A stretch of 64,000 nucleotides of DNA, taken from the NCBI RefSeq assembly GCF_010500815.1, contig NZ_JAAAMG010000015.1, positions 78,447-142,446 of the forward strand, in the 5' to 3' direction. Numbering within the stretch: position 1 is the stretch's first letter; the number at the start of each line of letters is the position of its first letter. This DNA comes from Jiella pacifica. Its GTDB lineage: Bacteria; Pseudomonadota; Alphaproteobacteria; Rhizobiales; Rhizobiaceae. Shown one piece after another: positions 9,683-18,381 of this stretch. The translations under genes were made by a program, and so were the position numbers. Below the pieces are notes generated by a model. The model was not told where the DNA came from. It ran no database searches and worked only from the letters and a program-made list of their open reading frames with translations.

Positions 9683-10957
9683 TCAGGCGTAGAGATCGCG
9701 CCGCGTCGGCGGTAGGCCGCTCGGGCCCTTGGCGCGTTTCGAGGCAAGCGTCTGGTAGATGAGCAGGCCGCCGCGCTCAAAGCCCAATGAGACGCCGGCG
9801 AGATAGAGCAGCCAGAGACGGGCCTTGTCCTCGCCGGCGATGGCCGACGCCTCGTCCATGCGCGCCAGCAGCCGGTCGTGCCAGAGCCGGCAGGTGCGGG
9901 CATAATGCTCGCGCCAGTTCTCGACGTCGTGGACCTCGAAGCGATGCTTCTCCAGGAACTGCGCCGAATGGCCGACATGGTCGAGCTCGGCGCCGGGGAA
10001 GATGTAGCGGATGATCGCCGCATATTCCTTGGTGCCTTGCCGAAACTTCTTTTCGGTCTCCTTGGCCGGCCGGGTGATGGCATGGTGGAGATAGAGCCCG
10101 TTCGGCCGCAGCAGCTTGCGGACGGCGGCGAAATAGGCGTCGTGCCTGTCCCAGCCGACATGTTCGAACATGCCGATCGAGGCGACCTTGTCGAACTGGC
10201 CGGTCAGTTCCTCGAAGGGTTTCAGCTCGACGGTGACCTTGTCGGCCAGACCCTTGGCGGCGATGCGCTCCTTTGCCAGATCGAACTGCGCCTGGCTGAG
10301 CGTCACGCCATGACCGGAGACACCGTAGTTCTCCGCCGCGTGGATCAGCAGCGCGCCCCAGCCGCAGCCGATGTCGAGGAAGCGCTCGCCGGGTTTCAGC
10401 CGCAGCTTGCGGCAGATCATGTCGAGCTTGTCGACCTGCGCCTTGTCGATGTCCTCGTGCCAGCCGTCGAAATAGCCGCAGGAATAAAGCATGCGGGTGT
10501 CGAGGAAGAGCCGGTAGAAGTCGTTCGAGACGTCGTAGTGGAACTGGATCGCCGCCTTGGACGAGCCGCTGGCCGCGGCGTCCTCGCCGGAGGCGGGACC
10601 CTTCGTCTTCGCCCGCCGCGACAAAGCGTAGAGGGAAGGCAGGGCGGCGGCGACCTTCAGCTTGTCGATCCGCTTCATCGCCGCCTTGGTGCGGATGTCC
10701 GGCCGGGCGGCGGCGAGATCGAAGATCGTCCCGTGCTCAACGTCGATCGCCTTCGACATCCACAGGCCCACGGCGGTGGCGATGTTCGGGCTGACGGCGA
10801 GGCGGGCGATCGCGGCGGGATCGTTGAGGGCCAGCACAGGGCCGCCCGTCGTCGGCCCGAGCCACTCGCCGTTCCACAGCCGGACGGCAATCTTCGGTTC
10901 GAGCGCGGCGACCACGTGGCGCACGAGATCCGCCAGTTTCTCCTCGCCACTCGCCAT
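9683..10957 (-). CDS. cfa: Cyclopropane-fatty-acyl-phospholipid synthase
   Basis: Transfers a methylene group from S-adenosylmethionine to unsaturated acyl chains of membrane phospholipids, usually in stationary phase or acid stress. It has 424 residues. The family segment YDVSNDFYRLFLD...LYSCGYF is at about 141-163, the SAM-binding loop FLDIGCGWG at 193-201, and GMFEHVGWD and HHAITRP follow. The N-terminal 130 residues form the lipid-facing domain. It is transcribed alone; the 557-nt upstream region contains a parS-like site 13 nt before the ATG. Confidence 0.95.
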   Translation of the reverse strand: MASGEEKLADLVRHVVAALEPKIAVRLWNGEWLGPTTGGPVLALNDPAAIARLAVSPNIATAVGLWMSKAIDVEHGTIFDLAAARPDIRTKAAMKRIDKLKVAAALPSLYALSRRAKTKGPASGEDAAASGSSKAAIQFHYDVSNDFYRLFLDTRMLYSCGYFDGWHEDIDKAQVDKLDMICRKLRLKPGERFLDIGCGWGALLIHAAENYGVSGHGVTLSQAQFDLAKERIAAKGLADKVTVELKPFEELTGQFDKVASIGMFEHVGWDRHDAYFAAVRKLLRPNGLYLHHAITRPAKETEKKFRQGTKEYAAIIRYIFPGAELDHVGHSAQFLEKHRFEVHDVENWREHYARTCRLWHDRLLARMDEASAIAGEDKARLWLLYLAGVSLGFERGGLLIYQTLASKRAKGPSGLPPTRRDLYA

Positions 10958-10969
10958 TCGATCTGCTCC

Positions 10970-10985
10970 GATTTCACGTGAAACT
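10970..10985. other. parS-like palindrome upstream of cfa
   Basis: GATTTCACGTGAAACT matches the parS consensus TGTTTCACGTGAAACA at 13 of 16 positions, with the central 13 nt TTTCACGTGAAAC intact and only the edges differing. It is intergenic, 13 nt from the cfa start, and about 9.8 kb from the similar site in acs. The position could also let a regulator act on cfa. Confidence 0.5.
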
Positions 10986-11160
10986 GTTCGCCTTGCCGTG
11001 GCTTATCGCGCCGGTGGCGGCGGTGCAATTGCCGCGGGCTGGGGCCGCGCGCTCCTCGCCGCAGGCCCTACAAGGTTTACGCATTTGGTCGAGAGACGGT
11101 CGCAGCCATGCCACGGGCTCAGGCGGGCAGACTAAAATTGGCCGAAACCGTCGAAATTGC

Positions 11161-11288
11161 GTCATCCTTGGGCTTGTCCCAAGGATCTATTGCCGGCTCA
11201 ACGACAGAATCCGAGCAGAATGGCCCTCTTCCGCGAGGCGCACAACAATCAACCTGCAGTAGATCCTCGGGACAAGCCCGAGGATGAC
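11161..11288. repeat. Paired inverted intergenic repeat (REP/BIME-like)
   Basis: Two 29-nt units in opposite orientation, at 11161-11189 and 11260-11288, each begin or end with GTCATCC / GGATGAC. Each unit is itself a hairpin: CCTTGGG...CCCAAGG in the first and CCTCGGG...CCCGAGG in the second, with loop CTTGT or its complement. The arms enclose about 70 nt. Such palindromic units are frequent extragenic repeats in Rhizobiales. The rest of the 557-nt gap between cfa and the next gene holds nothing I can name. Confidence 0.8.
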
Positions 11289-11514
11289 GACGCGGTGATG
11301 TGAGCGGCTGAACGATCACATGTCTTAGCGGTTCGATTGGGCTGGAGCCAGCATCCGCATCGAGCGATCATCCGGCGAGAAGTGTGAATGCGGTAGCCGC
11401 AGGCCAGCGGATGAATTTTCGGCAATGGTGCTGGCGGCAGGTGACCCGGCTCTATGTTGCATTGCACAAGAACCGCGACAGCGAAGTGGTTCCCCCAAAC
11501 GAGAGGACGCCGCC

Positions 11515-12084
11515 ATGCGCCTGCCCCTGATCGCGCCTGCCGATCTCACCGCCGAGCAGAAGCCGCTCTACGACGACATGAAAGCCGGCATCTCCAGCAA
11601 CTTCAACGCCTTCGAGGCCGTGCGCGAGGACGGCGCGCTGATGGGGCCGTGGAACCCCTGGCTGCACGAGCCGAAGATCGGCGGCGCCATATGGGCGCTG
11701 ACCAAGGCGATGTCGATGGAGGCGACGCTTCCGGACAATGCCCGACAGATCGCCATTCTCGTCACCGGGGCCCATTTCAACGCCGCCTACGAGATCTACG
11801 CTCATGTCGCCGTCGCCGAGAAGGAGGGGATGACCGACGAGCGGCTGTCCACCCTCGTCGCCGGGGTCAAGCCGACCGGGCTGGAAGGCGGCGAGGAGGT
11901 CGCCTACGACGTCGCCTGGGCTCTGCTCAACGGCGGCGGCATCCTGCCGCGCCCGACCTATGACCTGGCGGTGAAGACCTTCGGCCAGCATGGCGCGAGC
12001 GAGCTGATCTATCTCGTCGGGCTCTACAGCCTGGTGTCGGTGACGCTGAATGGCTTCAACGTGCCGGTTCCCGAGAAGGACTGA
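11515..12084 (+). CDS. Carboxymuconolactone decarboxylase-family protein
   Basis: A 189-residue all-helical protein of the CMD/AhpD-like superfamily. The core helix region ATLPDNARQIAILVTGAHF...YEIYAHVAVAEKEGM resembles CMD, but the AhpD CxxC redox pair is absent, so a peroxidase role is unlikely. Members act as gamma-carboxymuconolactone decarboxylases or have no known role; the chromosomal context (no aromatic degradation genes nearby) does not settle it. The start ATG 11515 has GAGAGGA 8 nt upstream; the frame continues upstream without a ribosome site. Confidence 0.82.
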   Translation: MRLPLIAPADLTAEQKPLYDDMKAGISSNFNAFEAVREDGALMGPWNPWLHEPKIGGAIWALTKAMSMEATLPDNARQIAILVTGAHFNAAYEIYAHVAVAEKEGMTDERLSTLVAGVKPTGLEGGEEVAYDVAWALLNGGGILPRPTYDLAVKTFGQHGASELIYLVGLYSLVSVTLNGFNVPVPEKD

Positions 12085-12125
12085 GCCGACCAAGCAAAGG
12101 CTTCTGGCACCGGCTGGCCGGCGCG

Positions 12126-12641
12126 TCAGCGGCGGGCAAGCGCGAGGGCGGACGGATCGTCGCCGTGCAGCGCGCCGCTGCGCAGATCCGCATCGGCGCA
12201 CCAGTTGCGGCGCTTGCCGCCTTTGTAGGGGGCGACGAGCCCTTCCTTCAGGAGGGTCCGCGCGAGATCGTCATTGCCCTTGGCCGAAAGTCTGGCCAGG
12301 ACGCGGCCGAAATACTTGTCGCCCGAAACGTCGCTGAGGCGCACCTCGCCGGCGCCGACGAGCTCCGTCAGCCGCGCCGTCGCGCGGGCGGCGGCGGCCT
12401 TTTCGGCCGCGCATTTGCCCCGCTTTTCCGGCGCGTCGATGCCGCGCAGCCGCACCGCGACATGGACGCTCTGCATCGGCCAGACGAAGGCCTCGACCTC
12501 GACCGTGTCGCCGTCACGCACCTTGACGACGTTCGCCGCGACGGGTCCGGCGATCTCGCGCTGATAGGCGGCCTCGCCCGCCAGCCCCGGGCTGGCGGCG
12601 GCGACACATCCTATGAGGGCAAGGTACGCGATTGCGCGCAT
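12126..12641 (-). CDS. Exported thermonuclease-family (SNase-like) nuclease
   Basis: A 171-residue protein with a signal peptide (residues 1-22, cleavage near GLAGEA) and a staphylococcal-nuclease-type OB fold. Ca-binding Asp residues appear in VVKVRDGDTVEVE, the catalytic Arg/Glu pair in RLRGIDAPE, and a second Arg in YFGRVLARL; LLKEGLVAPYKGGKR ends the fold. It probably acts on nucleic acids in the periplasm or outside the cell. The gene stands alone, converging on the CMD-family gene. Confidence 0.85.
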   Translation of the reverse strand: MRAIAYLALIGCVAAASPGLAGEAAYQREIAGPVAANVVKVRDGDTVEVEAFVWPMQSVHVAVRLRGIDAPEKRGKCAAEKAAAARATARLTELVGAGEVRLSDVSGDKYFGRVLARLSAKGNDDLARTLLKEGLVAPYKGGKRRNWCADADLRSGALHGDDPSALALARR

Positions 12642-12826
12642 CGGGTCGATGCTCCGGTTGAGAACATCTTCCTATGTATGCGGCGACGCTCGATTCGGCA
12701 AGACTGCGAGATTCACAGTGCCGAGATGGGATTGTCGACGGTATGGAGGGCGGGCGAAAGAACGACTCGGTGGAGTTATAGGATGTTCACCCTACAACCC
12801 CCGCGAGCTGCCGGTTGCGGGCGATC

Positions 12827-13096
12827 TCAGAAGTCCGAGATGATGCCGTTCTTCTCCCAGTCGCCGTAGCGGATGGGTTCCGGGCCGTTTCGGCCATTCA
12901 CCTCTTTCGGCATGTCTTCGGGATGAACGGTTTCGGCCGCGCGCTTGCGACGGCGTTCCTCCGCCTCGGCGAGCGCCCGCTGTGCCGCCTGGGTGAGCTG
13001 GCGGCCGCCATGGCTTCCCGGCTGTTCGGAGGAAAGGCGCATCCGATCGAGGATATCGTCTTCCCGATCGACCTTGCCGCTCCTGTCGTCGCTCAT
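12827..13096 (-). CDS. DUF1674 protein, succinate dehydrogenase assembly factor 4-like
   Basis: An 89-residue protein whose C-terminal half (PKEVNGRNGPEPIRYGDWEKNGIISDF region) carries the DUF1674 signature: a Gly-Gly/Asn-Gly turn, PEP-RYGDWE and a terminal SDF. The family includes mitochondrial SDHAF4, which binds flavinylated succinate dehydrogenase subunit A and protects it from oxidation. The N-terminus is charged and probably disordered. It lies divergent from htpX, an arrangement I associate with Rhizobiales chromosomes. Function by homology only. Confidence 0.88.
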   Translation of the reverse strand: MSDDRSGKVDREDDILDRMRLSSEQPGSHGGRQLTQAAQRALAEAEERRRKRAAETVHPEDMPKEVNGRNGPEPIRYGDWEKNGIISDF

Positions 13097-13344
13097 CGCC
13101 GTTGTCCTCGATGCGGGGTGAATGGTTTTCGCCCCTCACATAGTCGGTGGCGGCGCGGCGCCAAAGCCCCGATCGGCCTGAAAATCGACATGACGGCGAC
13201 CTTCGACAGGCAGCCGCCGGCCGCCGGGCAATTCGGAGTGACTCCGACGAGACTTTGCTAATATTGAAGCGCGGCCGCGAAAACCCCAGATTTCCGGCAA
13301 TCGGGCGCAATTCGCCCCTGAACTTCTGGGACGCGGGGTCTCGC

Positions 13345-14454
13345 ATGAGCACGATCAAGACGGCGATGCTGATCGCCTTTCTCACCGCCCTCTTCATGGG
13401 CGTCGGTCTTTTGATCGGCGGGCGCGGCGGCATGATGATCGCGCTGGTCATCGCGCTCGGCATGAACCTCTTCGCCTATTGGAACGGCGACAAGATGGTT
13501 CTGAAGATGTATGGCGCGCGGCAGGTCGATGCCCGCACGGCGCCGGAATTCTACCGCATCGTCGAGGGGCTGGCGGGCCGCGCCGGCCTGCCGATGCCGC
13601 GGGTCTTCGTCATCGACAGCGATCAGCCCAACGCCTTCGCCACCGGCCGTAATCCGCAGAACGCCGCCGTAGCGGCCAGTACGGGGCTTTTGCGGACGCT
13701 GAGCGAGGAGGAGATCGCCGCCGTCATGGCCCATGAGCTCGCCCATGTGGAGAACCGCGACACGCTGACCATGACGATCACCGCGACGCTGGCCGGTGCC
13801 ATCTCGATGCTCGCCAATTTCGGCATGTTCTTCGGCGGCAGCCGCGACAACAACAATCCGCTCGGCTTCGTCGGCGTCCTTGTCGCGATCATCGTCGCGC
13901 CGCTGGCGGCGATGATGGTGCAGATGGCCGTCAGCCGGACGCGCGAATACGAGGCCGACCGGCGCGGCGCCGAAATCTGCGGCGAGCCCAGGTGGCTCGC
14001 CTCGGCGCTCGGCAAGATCGCCGGCGCGGTGCGCCAGCGGCCCAACTGGAGCGCCGAGCGCAATCCCGCGACGGCCCACATGTTCATCATCAATCCCCTG
14101 AACGGTCAGCGTATGGACAGTCTGTTCTCCACCCATCCGGCGACGGAAAACCGCATTGCCGCGCTGAACCAGCTGGCGGCCGAGATGGGTGGCGGGGCTC
14201 TCGGATATGAGCGCCAGGAGCGGCTCGGCCGGGACCGGGCTGGCAGCCGGGCGGTCGCCGCCGACGGACGCGGGCCGCGGGCGCCATGGGGAAGGGCGGC
14301 TTCCGGCGGCGCCAAGGCCGGCCCCTGGGATGGACGGCCCTATGACCCGAGCAAGGACGACGACGATGACAAGCGGCCTGGACCGTGGGGCCGCGGTGGC
14401 ACCGGCCGAGGCCCGTCGGGCAATCGTTCGTCGCGCAAGGGGCCCTGGGGTTGA
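13345..14454 (+). CDS. htpX: HtpX-type M48 zinc metalloprotease
   Basis: An inner-membrane protease that degrades misfolded membrane proteins alongside FtsH. Two N-terminal helices (about 4-45) precede the zinc motif HELAH (130-134), followed by two more helices and [11 protein letters not shown] with the third zinc ligand. The E. coli protein is 293 residues; this one (369) has an extra Gly/Arg/Asp-rich, probably disordered tail after about 290. Start ATG 13345 gives the family N-terminus; the upstream extension is not supported. Its stop is 41 nt before the rsmB start, so they are probably co-transcribed. Confidence 0.93.
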   Translation: MSTIKTAMLIAFLTALFMGVGLLIGGRGGMMIALVIALGMNLFAYWNGDKMVLKMYGARQVDARTAPEFYRIVEGLAGRAGLPMPRVFVIDSDQPNAFATGRNPQNAAVAASTGLLRTLSEEEIAAVMAHELAHVENRDTLTMTITATLAGAISMLANFGMFFGGSRDNNNPLGFVGVLVAIIVAPLAAMMVQMAVSRTREYEADRRGAEICGEPRWLASALGKIAGAVRQRPNWSAERNPATAHMFIINPLNGQRMDSLFSTHPATENRIAALNQLAAEMGGGALGYERQERLGRDRAGSRAVAADGRGPRAPWGRAASGGAKAGPWDGRPYDPSKDDDDDKRPGPWGRGGTGRGPSGNRSSRKGPWG

Positions 14455-14495
14455 GCGCGGGGAAAGGGTCGCATCCGAAAGACGGGGCAGGCAGC

Positions 14496-15881
14496 ATGAA
14501 GGCAGCGACCGGGCGCGGCGGCGGCAAGGCCGCTCGCCCTCACACCCCTCGCGACGTCGACGACCGACCGGGGCTCGCGGCCCGTCAGGTGGCGGCGCGG
14601 CTCATGGCCGCCGTCATCGACAAGCAGACCTCGCTCGACGGCCTGACCGACGCCGCGACCGGCCACCCGCATCTGCGCCAGCTGGAGCCGCGGGACCAGG
14701 CGCTGGTCAAGGCGATCCTCACCTCGGCCCTGAGATTTCGCGGCACCATCGAGGCGGAGATCGCAGCAAGGCTCGAACGGCCGCTGCCTTCGGGCGCGGC
14801 CTCGCTGCGGCATGTCCTGCATGTCGGCGCGGCGCAGATCCTCTGCCTCGACGTGCCGGATTCGGCGGCGGTCGACCTCGCGGTCGCCAGCGCCAATGCC
14901 GATCCGCGCGCCGCGCGCTTTTCCGGGCTCGTCAACGCCGTCCTGCGTCGGATCGCCCGGGAGGCGAAGCGCCTGCCAGACCTTCAGGCCGATCCGCGCC
15001 AGAACTGCCCGGATTGGCTGTGGGGCCGGCTCGTCGAACAATACGGCTCGGAGCGCGCCGCCGGCATCGCCGGCGCCCATCTCGCCCGCGCGCCCATCGA
15101 CCTGACGGTGAAAACCGACGTGCGAGGCTGGGCGGCGCGCCTCGGCGGGCGGGCGATCGGCACTCATTCGGTGCGGCTCGCCGCGATCGAGGGCCCGATT
15201 TCGGGGCTCGACGGCTTCGAGGCGGGGGAATGGTGGGTGCAGGACGTCGCCGCGGCGCTGCCCGTCCGGCTGTTCGGCGATGTGGCGGGCAAGCGCGTCG
15301 CCGATCTGTGCGCGGCGCCGGGCGGCAAGACGGCGCAGCTCGCTGCCGCCGGCGCCCGCGTGACGGCGCTCGACCAGTCGTCCTCCCGCATCCGGCGGCT
15401 GAAGGAAAATCTCGGGCGCCTCGGCCTTTCCGCCGAGACGCTGACCGGCGACGTCATGGCGTTCGAGCCGGACCAGCGCTTCGAGGCGGTGCTTCTCGAC
15501 GCGCCCTGCTCGTCGACCGGCACCATCCGCCGCCACCCGGACGTTGCCTATACCAAGGACGATGCGGAGATCGACAAGCTGGCCGGCCTTCAGCTGCGCC
15601 TTCTGACCCGGGCGGCGGATCTCGTCGAAGCCGGCGGCATGCTCGTCTTCGCCAACTGCTCGACCGACGGGCGGGAGGGGGAAGACGTCGCCCGCGCTTT
15701 CCTGCAAGCGCGGCCAGACTATGCGCTTGAGCCGGTCGCTCCGGCCGAGCTCGAAGGCTTCGAATTCGCCGTCTCGCCGGCAGGGATCCTGCGCACGACG
15801 CCCGAGATGCTGGGCGGCGGCGAGGCGGGCGGCGGGCTCGACGGCTTCTTCGCCGCAAGGTTCAGGCGCGAAACAGCTTGA
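14496..15881 (+). CDS. rsmB: 16S rRNA (cytosine-C5) methyltransferase RsmB/Sun-like
   Basis: Methylates C967 of 16S rRNA using SAM. The N-terminal 150 residues form a NusB-like RNA-binding domain (LEPRDQALVKAIL...). The catalytic domain shows the SAM loop LCAAPGGKTAQLA (271-283), DAPCSSTGTIRRHPD with Cys338, and FANCST with Cys388, the two cysteines of the RNA m5C mechanism. It has 461 residues. The start is taken at ATG 14496 after GGGGCAGGCAG. The order rsmB, heparinase-like gene, purH is familiar from other Rhizobiales, here with kup inserted. Confidence 0.93.
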   Translation: MKAATGRGGGKAARPHTPRDVDDRPGLAARQVAARLMAAVIDKQTSLDGLTDAATGHPHLRQLEPRDQALVKAILTSALRFRGTIEAEIAARLERPLPSGAASLRHVLHVGAAQILCLDVPDSAAVDLAVASANADPRAARFSGLVNAVLRRIAREAKRLPDLQADPRQNCPDWLWGRLVEQYGSERAAGIAGAHLARAPIDLTVKTDVRGWAARLGGRAIGTHSVRLAAIEGPISGLDGFEAGEWWVQDVAAALPVRLFGDVAGKRVADLCAAPGGKTAQLAAAGARVTALDQSSSRIRRLKENLGRLGLSAETLTGDVMAFEPDQRFEAVLLDAPCSSTGTIRRHPDVAYTKDDAEIDKLAGLQLRLLTRAADLVEAGGMLVFANCSTDGREGEDVARAFLQARPDYALEPVAPAELEGFEFAVSPAGILRTTPEMLGGGEAGGGLDGFFAARFRRETA

Positions 15882-15928
15882 TTTTCCCTACGGTCGCGGC
15901 TCACATTCCCTTGCGGTAGTCACGGGAC

Positions 15929-15943
15929 TTAAGGGTTTGTTTA
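15929..15943. promoter_or_regulatory. Candidate CtrA-binding site
   Basis: TTAA-GGGTTTG-TTTA matches the CtrA consensus TTAA-N7-TTAA at 7 of 8 defined bases in an AT-rich island upstream of the heparinase-like gene. CtrA is encoded in this window. One site alone can arise by chance. Confidence 0.35.
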
Positions 15944-16167
15944 CCCTATTGGCAGAAACTTGGCGCAAGACGAGCCGCGAGGGATCCTTACCGGGCCCGC
16001 GCGGTACCGCCGCAGCGCGAGGAACGGACCGGATCTTCGGCACCGACGACGCGTCGTGTGAATGAGGAGCGTCCTTTGTGCGTCCCGTCGGGCGCACGGC
16101 GCTAGGCCGCCCGGGCACGACGTCGCGGGAGCCCGGCCGGGCTGAGCATGGGGTGATCGGAGTGTCG

Positions 16168-17856
16168 ATGTCCTTGGCGGACAAGCCGCAGATCGCGGTT
16201 CTGACGATTCAGGAGGCCTGGCGCCGCCTTCGCCGGCGGCTGCGCAACGGGCCGATCCATCGTCTGCGCTTTTCCGGCGCCGGCCCCGATCGTCTCGCCG
16301 TGGTGCCGCCGACCTTGTTTCAGGGCGATCCGTTCATTGCCGAGGCGATCTATGGCGGCCGCTTCCTCTTCGCCGGGCGACTGGTGGAAGCCGGCCGCGG
16401 CTCGATCTTCCAGCTTGCACCGCCGACCGCAGAGTTCGCCGCCGAGCTGCACGGTTTTGCCTGGCTTTCCCACCATGCGGCCGCCGCCGACGCGCTGTCC
16501 GCGCAGAACGCCCGCGCGCTGGTTGCCGACTGGCTCCGCTTTTCCGCTGGCCGTCTCGGCGGCGCGGCCTTCGAGCCGGAAGTGGCGGCGCGGCGGGTGA
16601 TCGCCTGGCTGAGCCATGCGGACCTTTTGCTCGGCTCGGCCGAATACGATTTCTATCGTCGGTTTTTGAAGAGCCTGACGATCCAGACCCGCTATCTGCG
16701 TTCGATCGCCCAGGAGGCGCCGGTCGGCCTGCCGCGGCTGACGGTGCGCATGGCGCTCGCTCTTTCCGCACTCTGCCTGCCGGGTCCGTCGGGGAGGATG
16801 CGGGCCGCAGCCCAGCAGCTCGCCGACGAGCTCGACAGGCAGATCCTGCCCGACGGCGGCCATGTCAGTCGCGATCCGGCGGCTCTGGCGACGATCCTCG
16901 GCGACCTTCTCCCGATCCGCGAGACGCTGCAGGGCCAGGGCCAGCCGGTGCCGAAGGGGATCTACTCGGCGATCGACCGGATGCTGCCGGCGCTGCGCTT
17001 CTTCCGCCACACCGACGGCACGCTGGCGCTGTTCAACGGCACCGGCTGCTCGAACATGCAGCTGATGGCGGCGCTGATGCGCTTCGACGAGACCCTCGGC
17101 GAACCGCTGTCGCATGCGCGCCACTCCGGCTACCACCGCCTTGCCACAGGCGGCACCGTGGTGATCGCCGACACCGGCTGCCCGCCGCCGGTGGCGCTGT
17201 CGCGCAACGCCCATGCCGGGACGCTGGCCTTCGAATTGTCCTCGGCGGCGGCGCGGATCGTCGTCAATTGCGGCTCGCCGCAGGCGGGCCAGGCGGCGCT
17301 GAAGCGGCTCTCCCGCTCGACGGCGGCCCATTCGACGGTGACGATCGGCGACCGTTCCTCCTCGCGCTTCGCCGGCCAGCCGCATCTCGACCGCTTCCTC
17401 GGCTCGCCGCTGGTGCCCGGCCCCACCAACGTCCAGCTGGACGAAATCGTCGGCGAAGGCGATCGCACCACCGGTTTCGAGGCGACCCATGACGGCTACG
17501 ACCGCGACCTCGGCTACCTCCACACCCGCCGCCTCGAACTGGAAAACGACGGCTGGACGCTGTCTGGCCGCGACCGGCTTACCCCGACCCGCAGGCCGCG
17601 GGGGCGGGAGGAAGCGCGCGAGGCGGCGCTACGCTTTCATCTTCATCCGCAGGTCAGCGTCGAGACGATCGGCGACATCGCGCGGCTGTCGATGCGCGGC
17701 CAGACCTGGCGTTTTGCCGTGGATCGGCCGTTCACCATCGAAGATTCCATTCTGTTCGCCGACAGTTCCGGCCCGCGCCGGACGCTGCAAATCGTCGTCA
17801 CCGTCGATCCGGGCCTGACGCCGGAGATTTGCTGGAGCTTCGAACGCCTGTCCTGA
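16168..17856 (+). CDS. Heparinase II/III-family protein
   Basis: A 562-residue protein with an all-alpha N-terminal toroid (about 30-330) and a C-terminal beta-sandwich of the heparinase II/III type. ALFNGTGCSNMQ, HSGYHRL and a HSTVTIGD His in the C-terminal half resemble polysaccharide-lyase catalytic regions. No clear signal peptide is seen. In Rhizobiales this gene habitually neighbours rsmB and purH, and a role in polysaccharide or envelope metabolism is presumed but unproven. Start ATG 16168 is chosen; GTG 16153 is an alternative. Confidence 0.85.
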   Translation: MSLADKPQIAVLTIQEAWRRLRRRLRNGPIHRLRFSGAGPDRLAVVPPTLFQGDPFIAEAIYGGRFLFAGRLVEAGRGSIFQLAPPTAEFAAELHGFAWLSHHAAAADALSAQNARALVADWLRFSAGRLGGAAFEPEVAARRVIAWLSHADLLLGSAEYDFYRRFLKSLTIQTRYLRSIAQEAPVGLPRLTVRMALALSALCLPGPSGRMRAAAQQLADELDRQILPDGGHVSRDPAALATILGDLLPIRETLQGQGQPVPKGIYSAIDRMLPALRFFRHTDGTLALFNGTGCSNMQLMAALMRFDETLGEPLSHARHSGYHRLATGGTVVIADTGCPPPVALSRNAHAGTLAFELSSAAARIVVNCGSPQAGQAALKRLSRSTAAHSTVTIGDRSSSRFAGQPHLDRFLGSPLVPGPTNVQLDEIVGEGDRTTGFEATHDGYDRDLGYLHTRRLELENDGWTLSGRDRLTPTRRPRGREEAREAALRFHLHPQVSVETIGDIARLSMRGQTWRFAVDRPFTIEDSILFADSSGPRRTLQIVVTVDPGLTPEICWSFERLS

Positions 17857-17928
17857 GGGGCGGGCGACCCGGCAACGGCCGGCCGGCGGGGCTGGATCTC
17901 GCCGGCAGGAAGCCCACTTGCCGGTTCC

Positions 17929-18147
17929 ATGACCGTCCGCGCGTTCCTCTTCCTCGCCGCACTCGTCCCGCTGGTCGGCCTTGCCGGCTGCGGCGGGATG
18001 AACCGCGCCGTGACCGCTTTGCCGAAGACGTTCGACGACCTCGGGGAGAAGACCGCGCGGCTGCGCGGCGCGGGATCCGGGGATGATTCACGCCCGGTGC
18101 GGCAGGAATCGGCGGGCCGGCGCGACGATCCTGCTTCCTCTCGGTGA
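17929..18147 (+). CDS. Possible small lipoprotein
   Basis: A 72-residue frame with a signal peptide ending in the lipobox LAGC (Cys20-21 region, VGLAGCGG) followed by a short polar tail. The lipobox is convincing, but no Shine-Dalgarno is visible near the ATG (an AGGA is about 20 nt away) and the tail is low-complexity. It follows the heparinase-like gene by 72 nt. The 234 nt from here to kup contain only a short hairpin (CGCCCCG/CGGGGCG near 18233-18254). It may be spurious. Confidence 0.4.
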   Translation: MTVRAFLFLAALVPLVGLAGCGGMNRAVTALPKTFDDLGEKTARLRGAGSGDDSRPVRQESAGRRDDPASSR

Positions 18148-18381
18148 ACCGAATGCCGGGACGAACGTTGCTGCGCTCGTAAATCCTGCTTCCAATCCCT
18201 AGATCGTGACGAGGAAAGGGTCTATCGACGCCCCGCGGATGAACGGGGCGATGCCCGACGAGGCCGGTCCACCGACGGCTGCGACGCCGCTTCCCGCGAT
18301 ACCCCCACAAGTTCCGACGATTTCGGGCCGCCCAAAGCGGGTCGCCCCTGTAACGGAGTACGGCCGCCCGGCCGCTCGATC

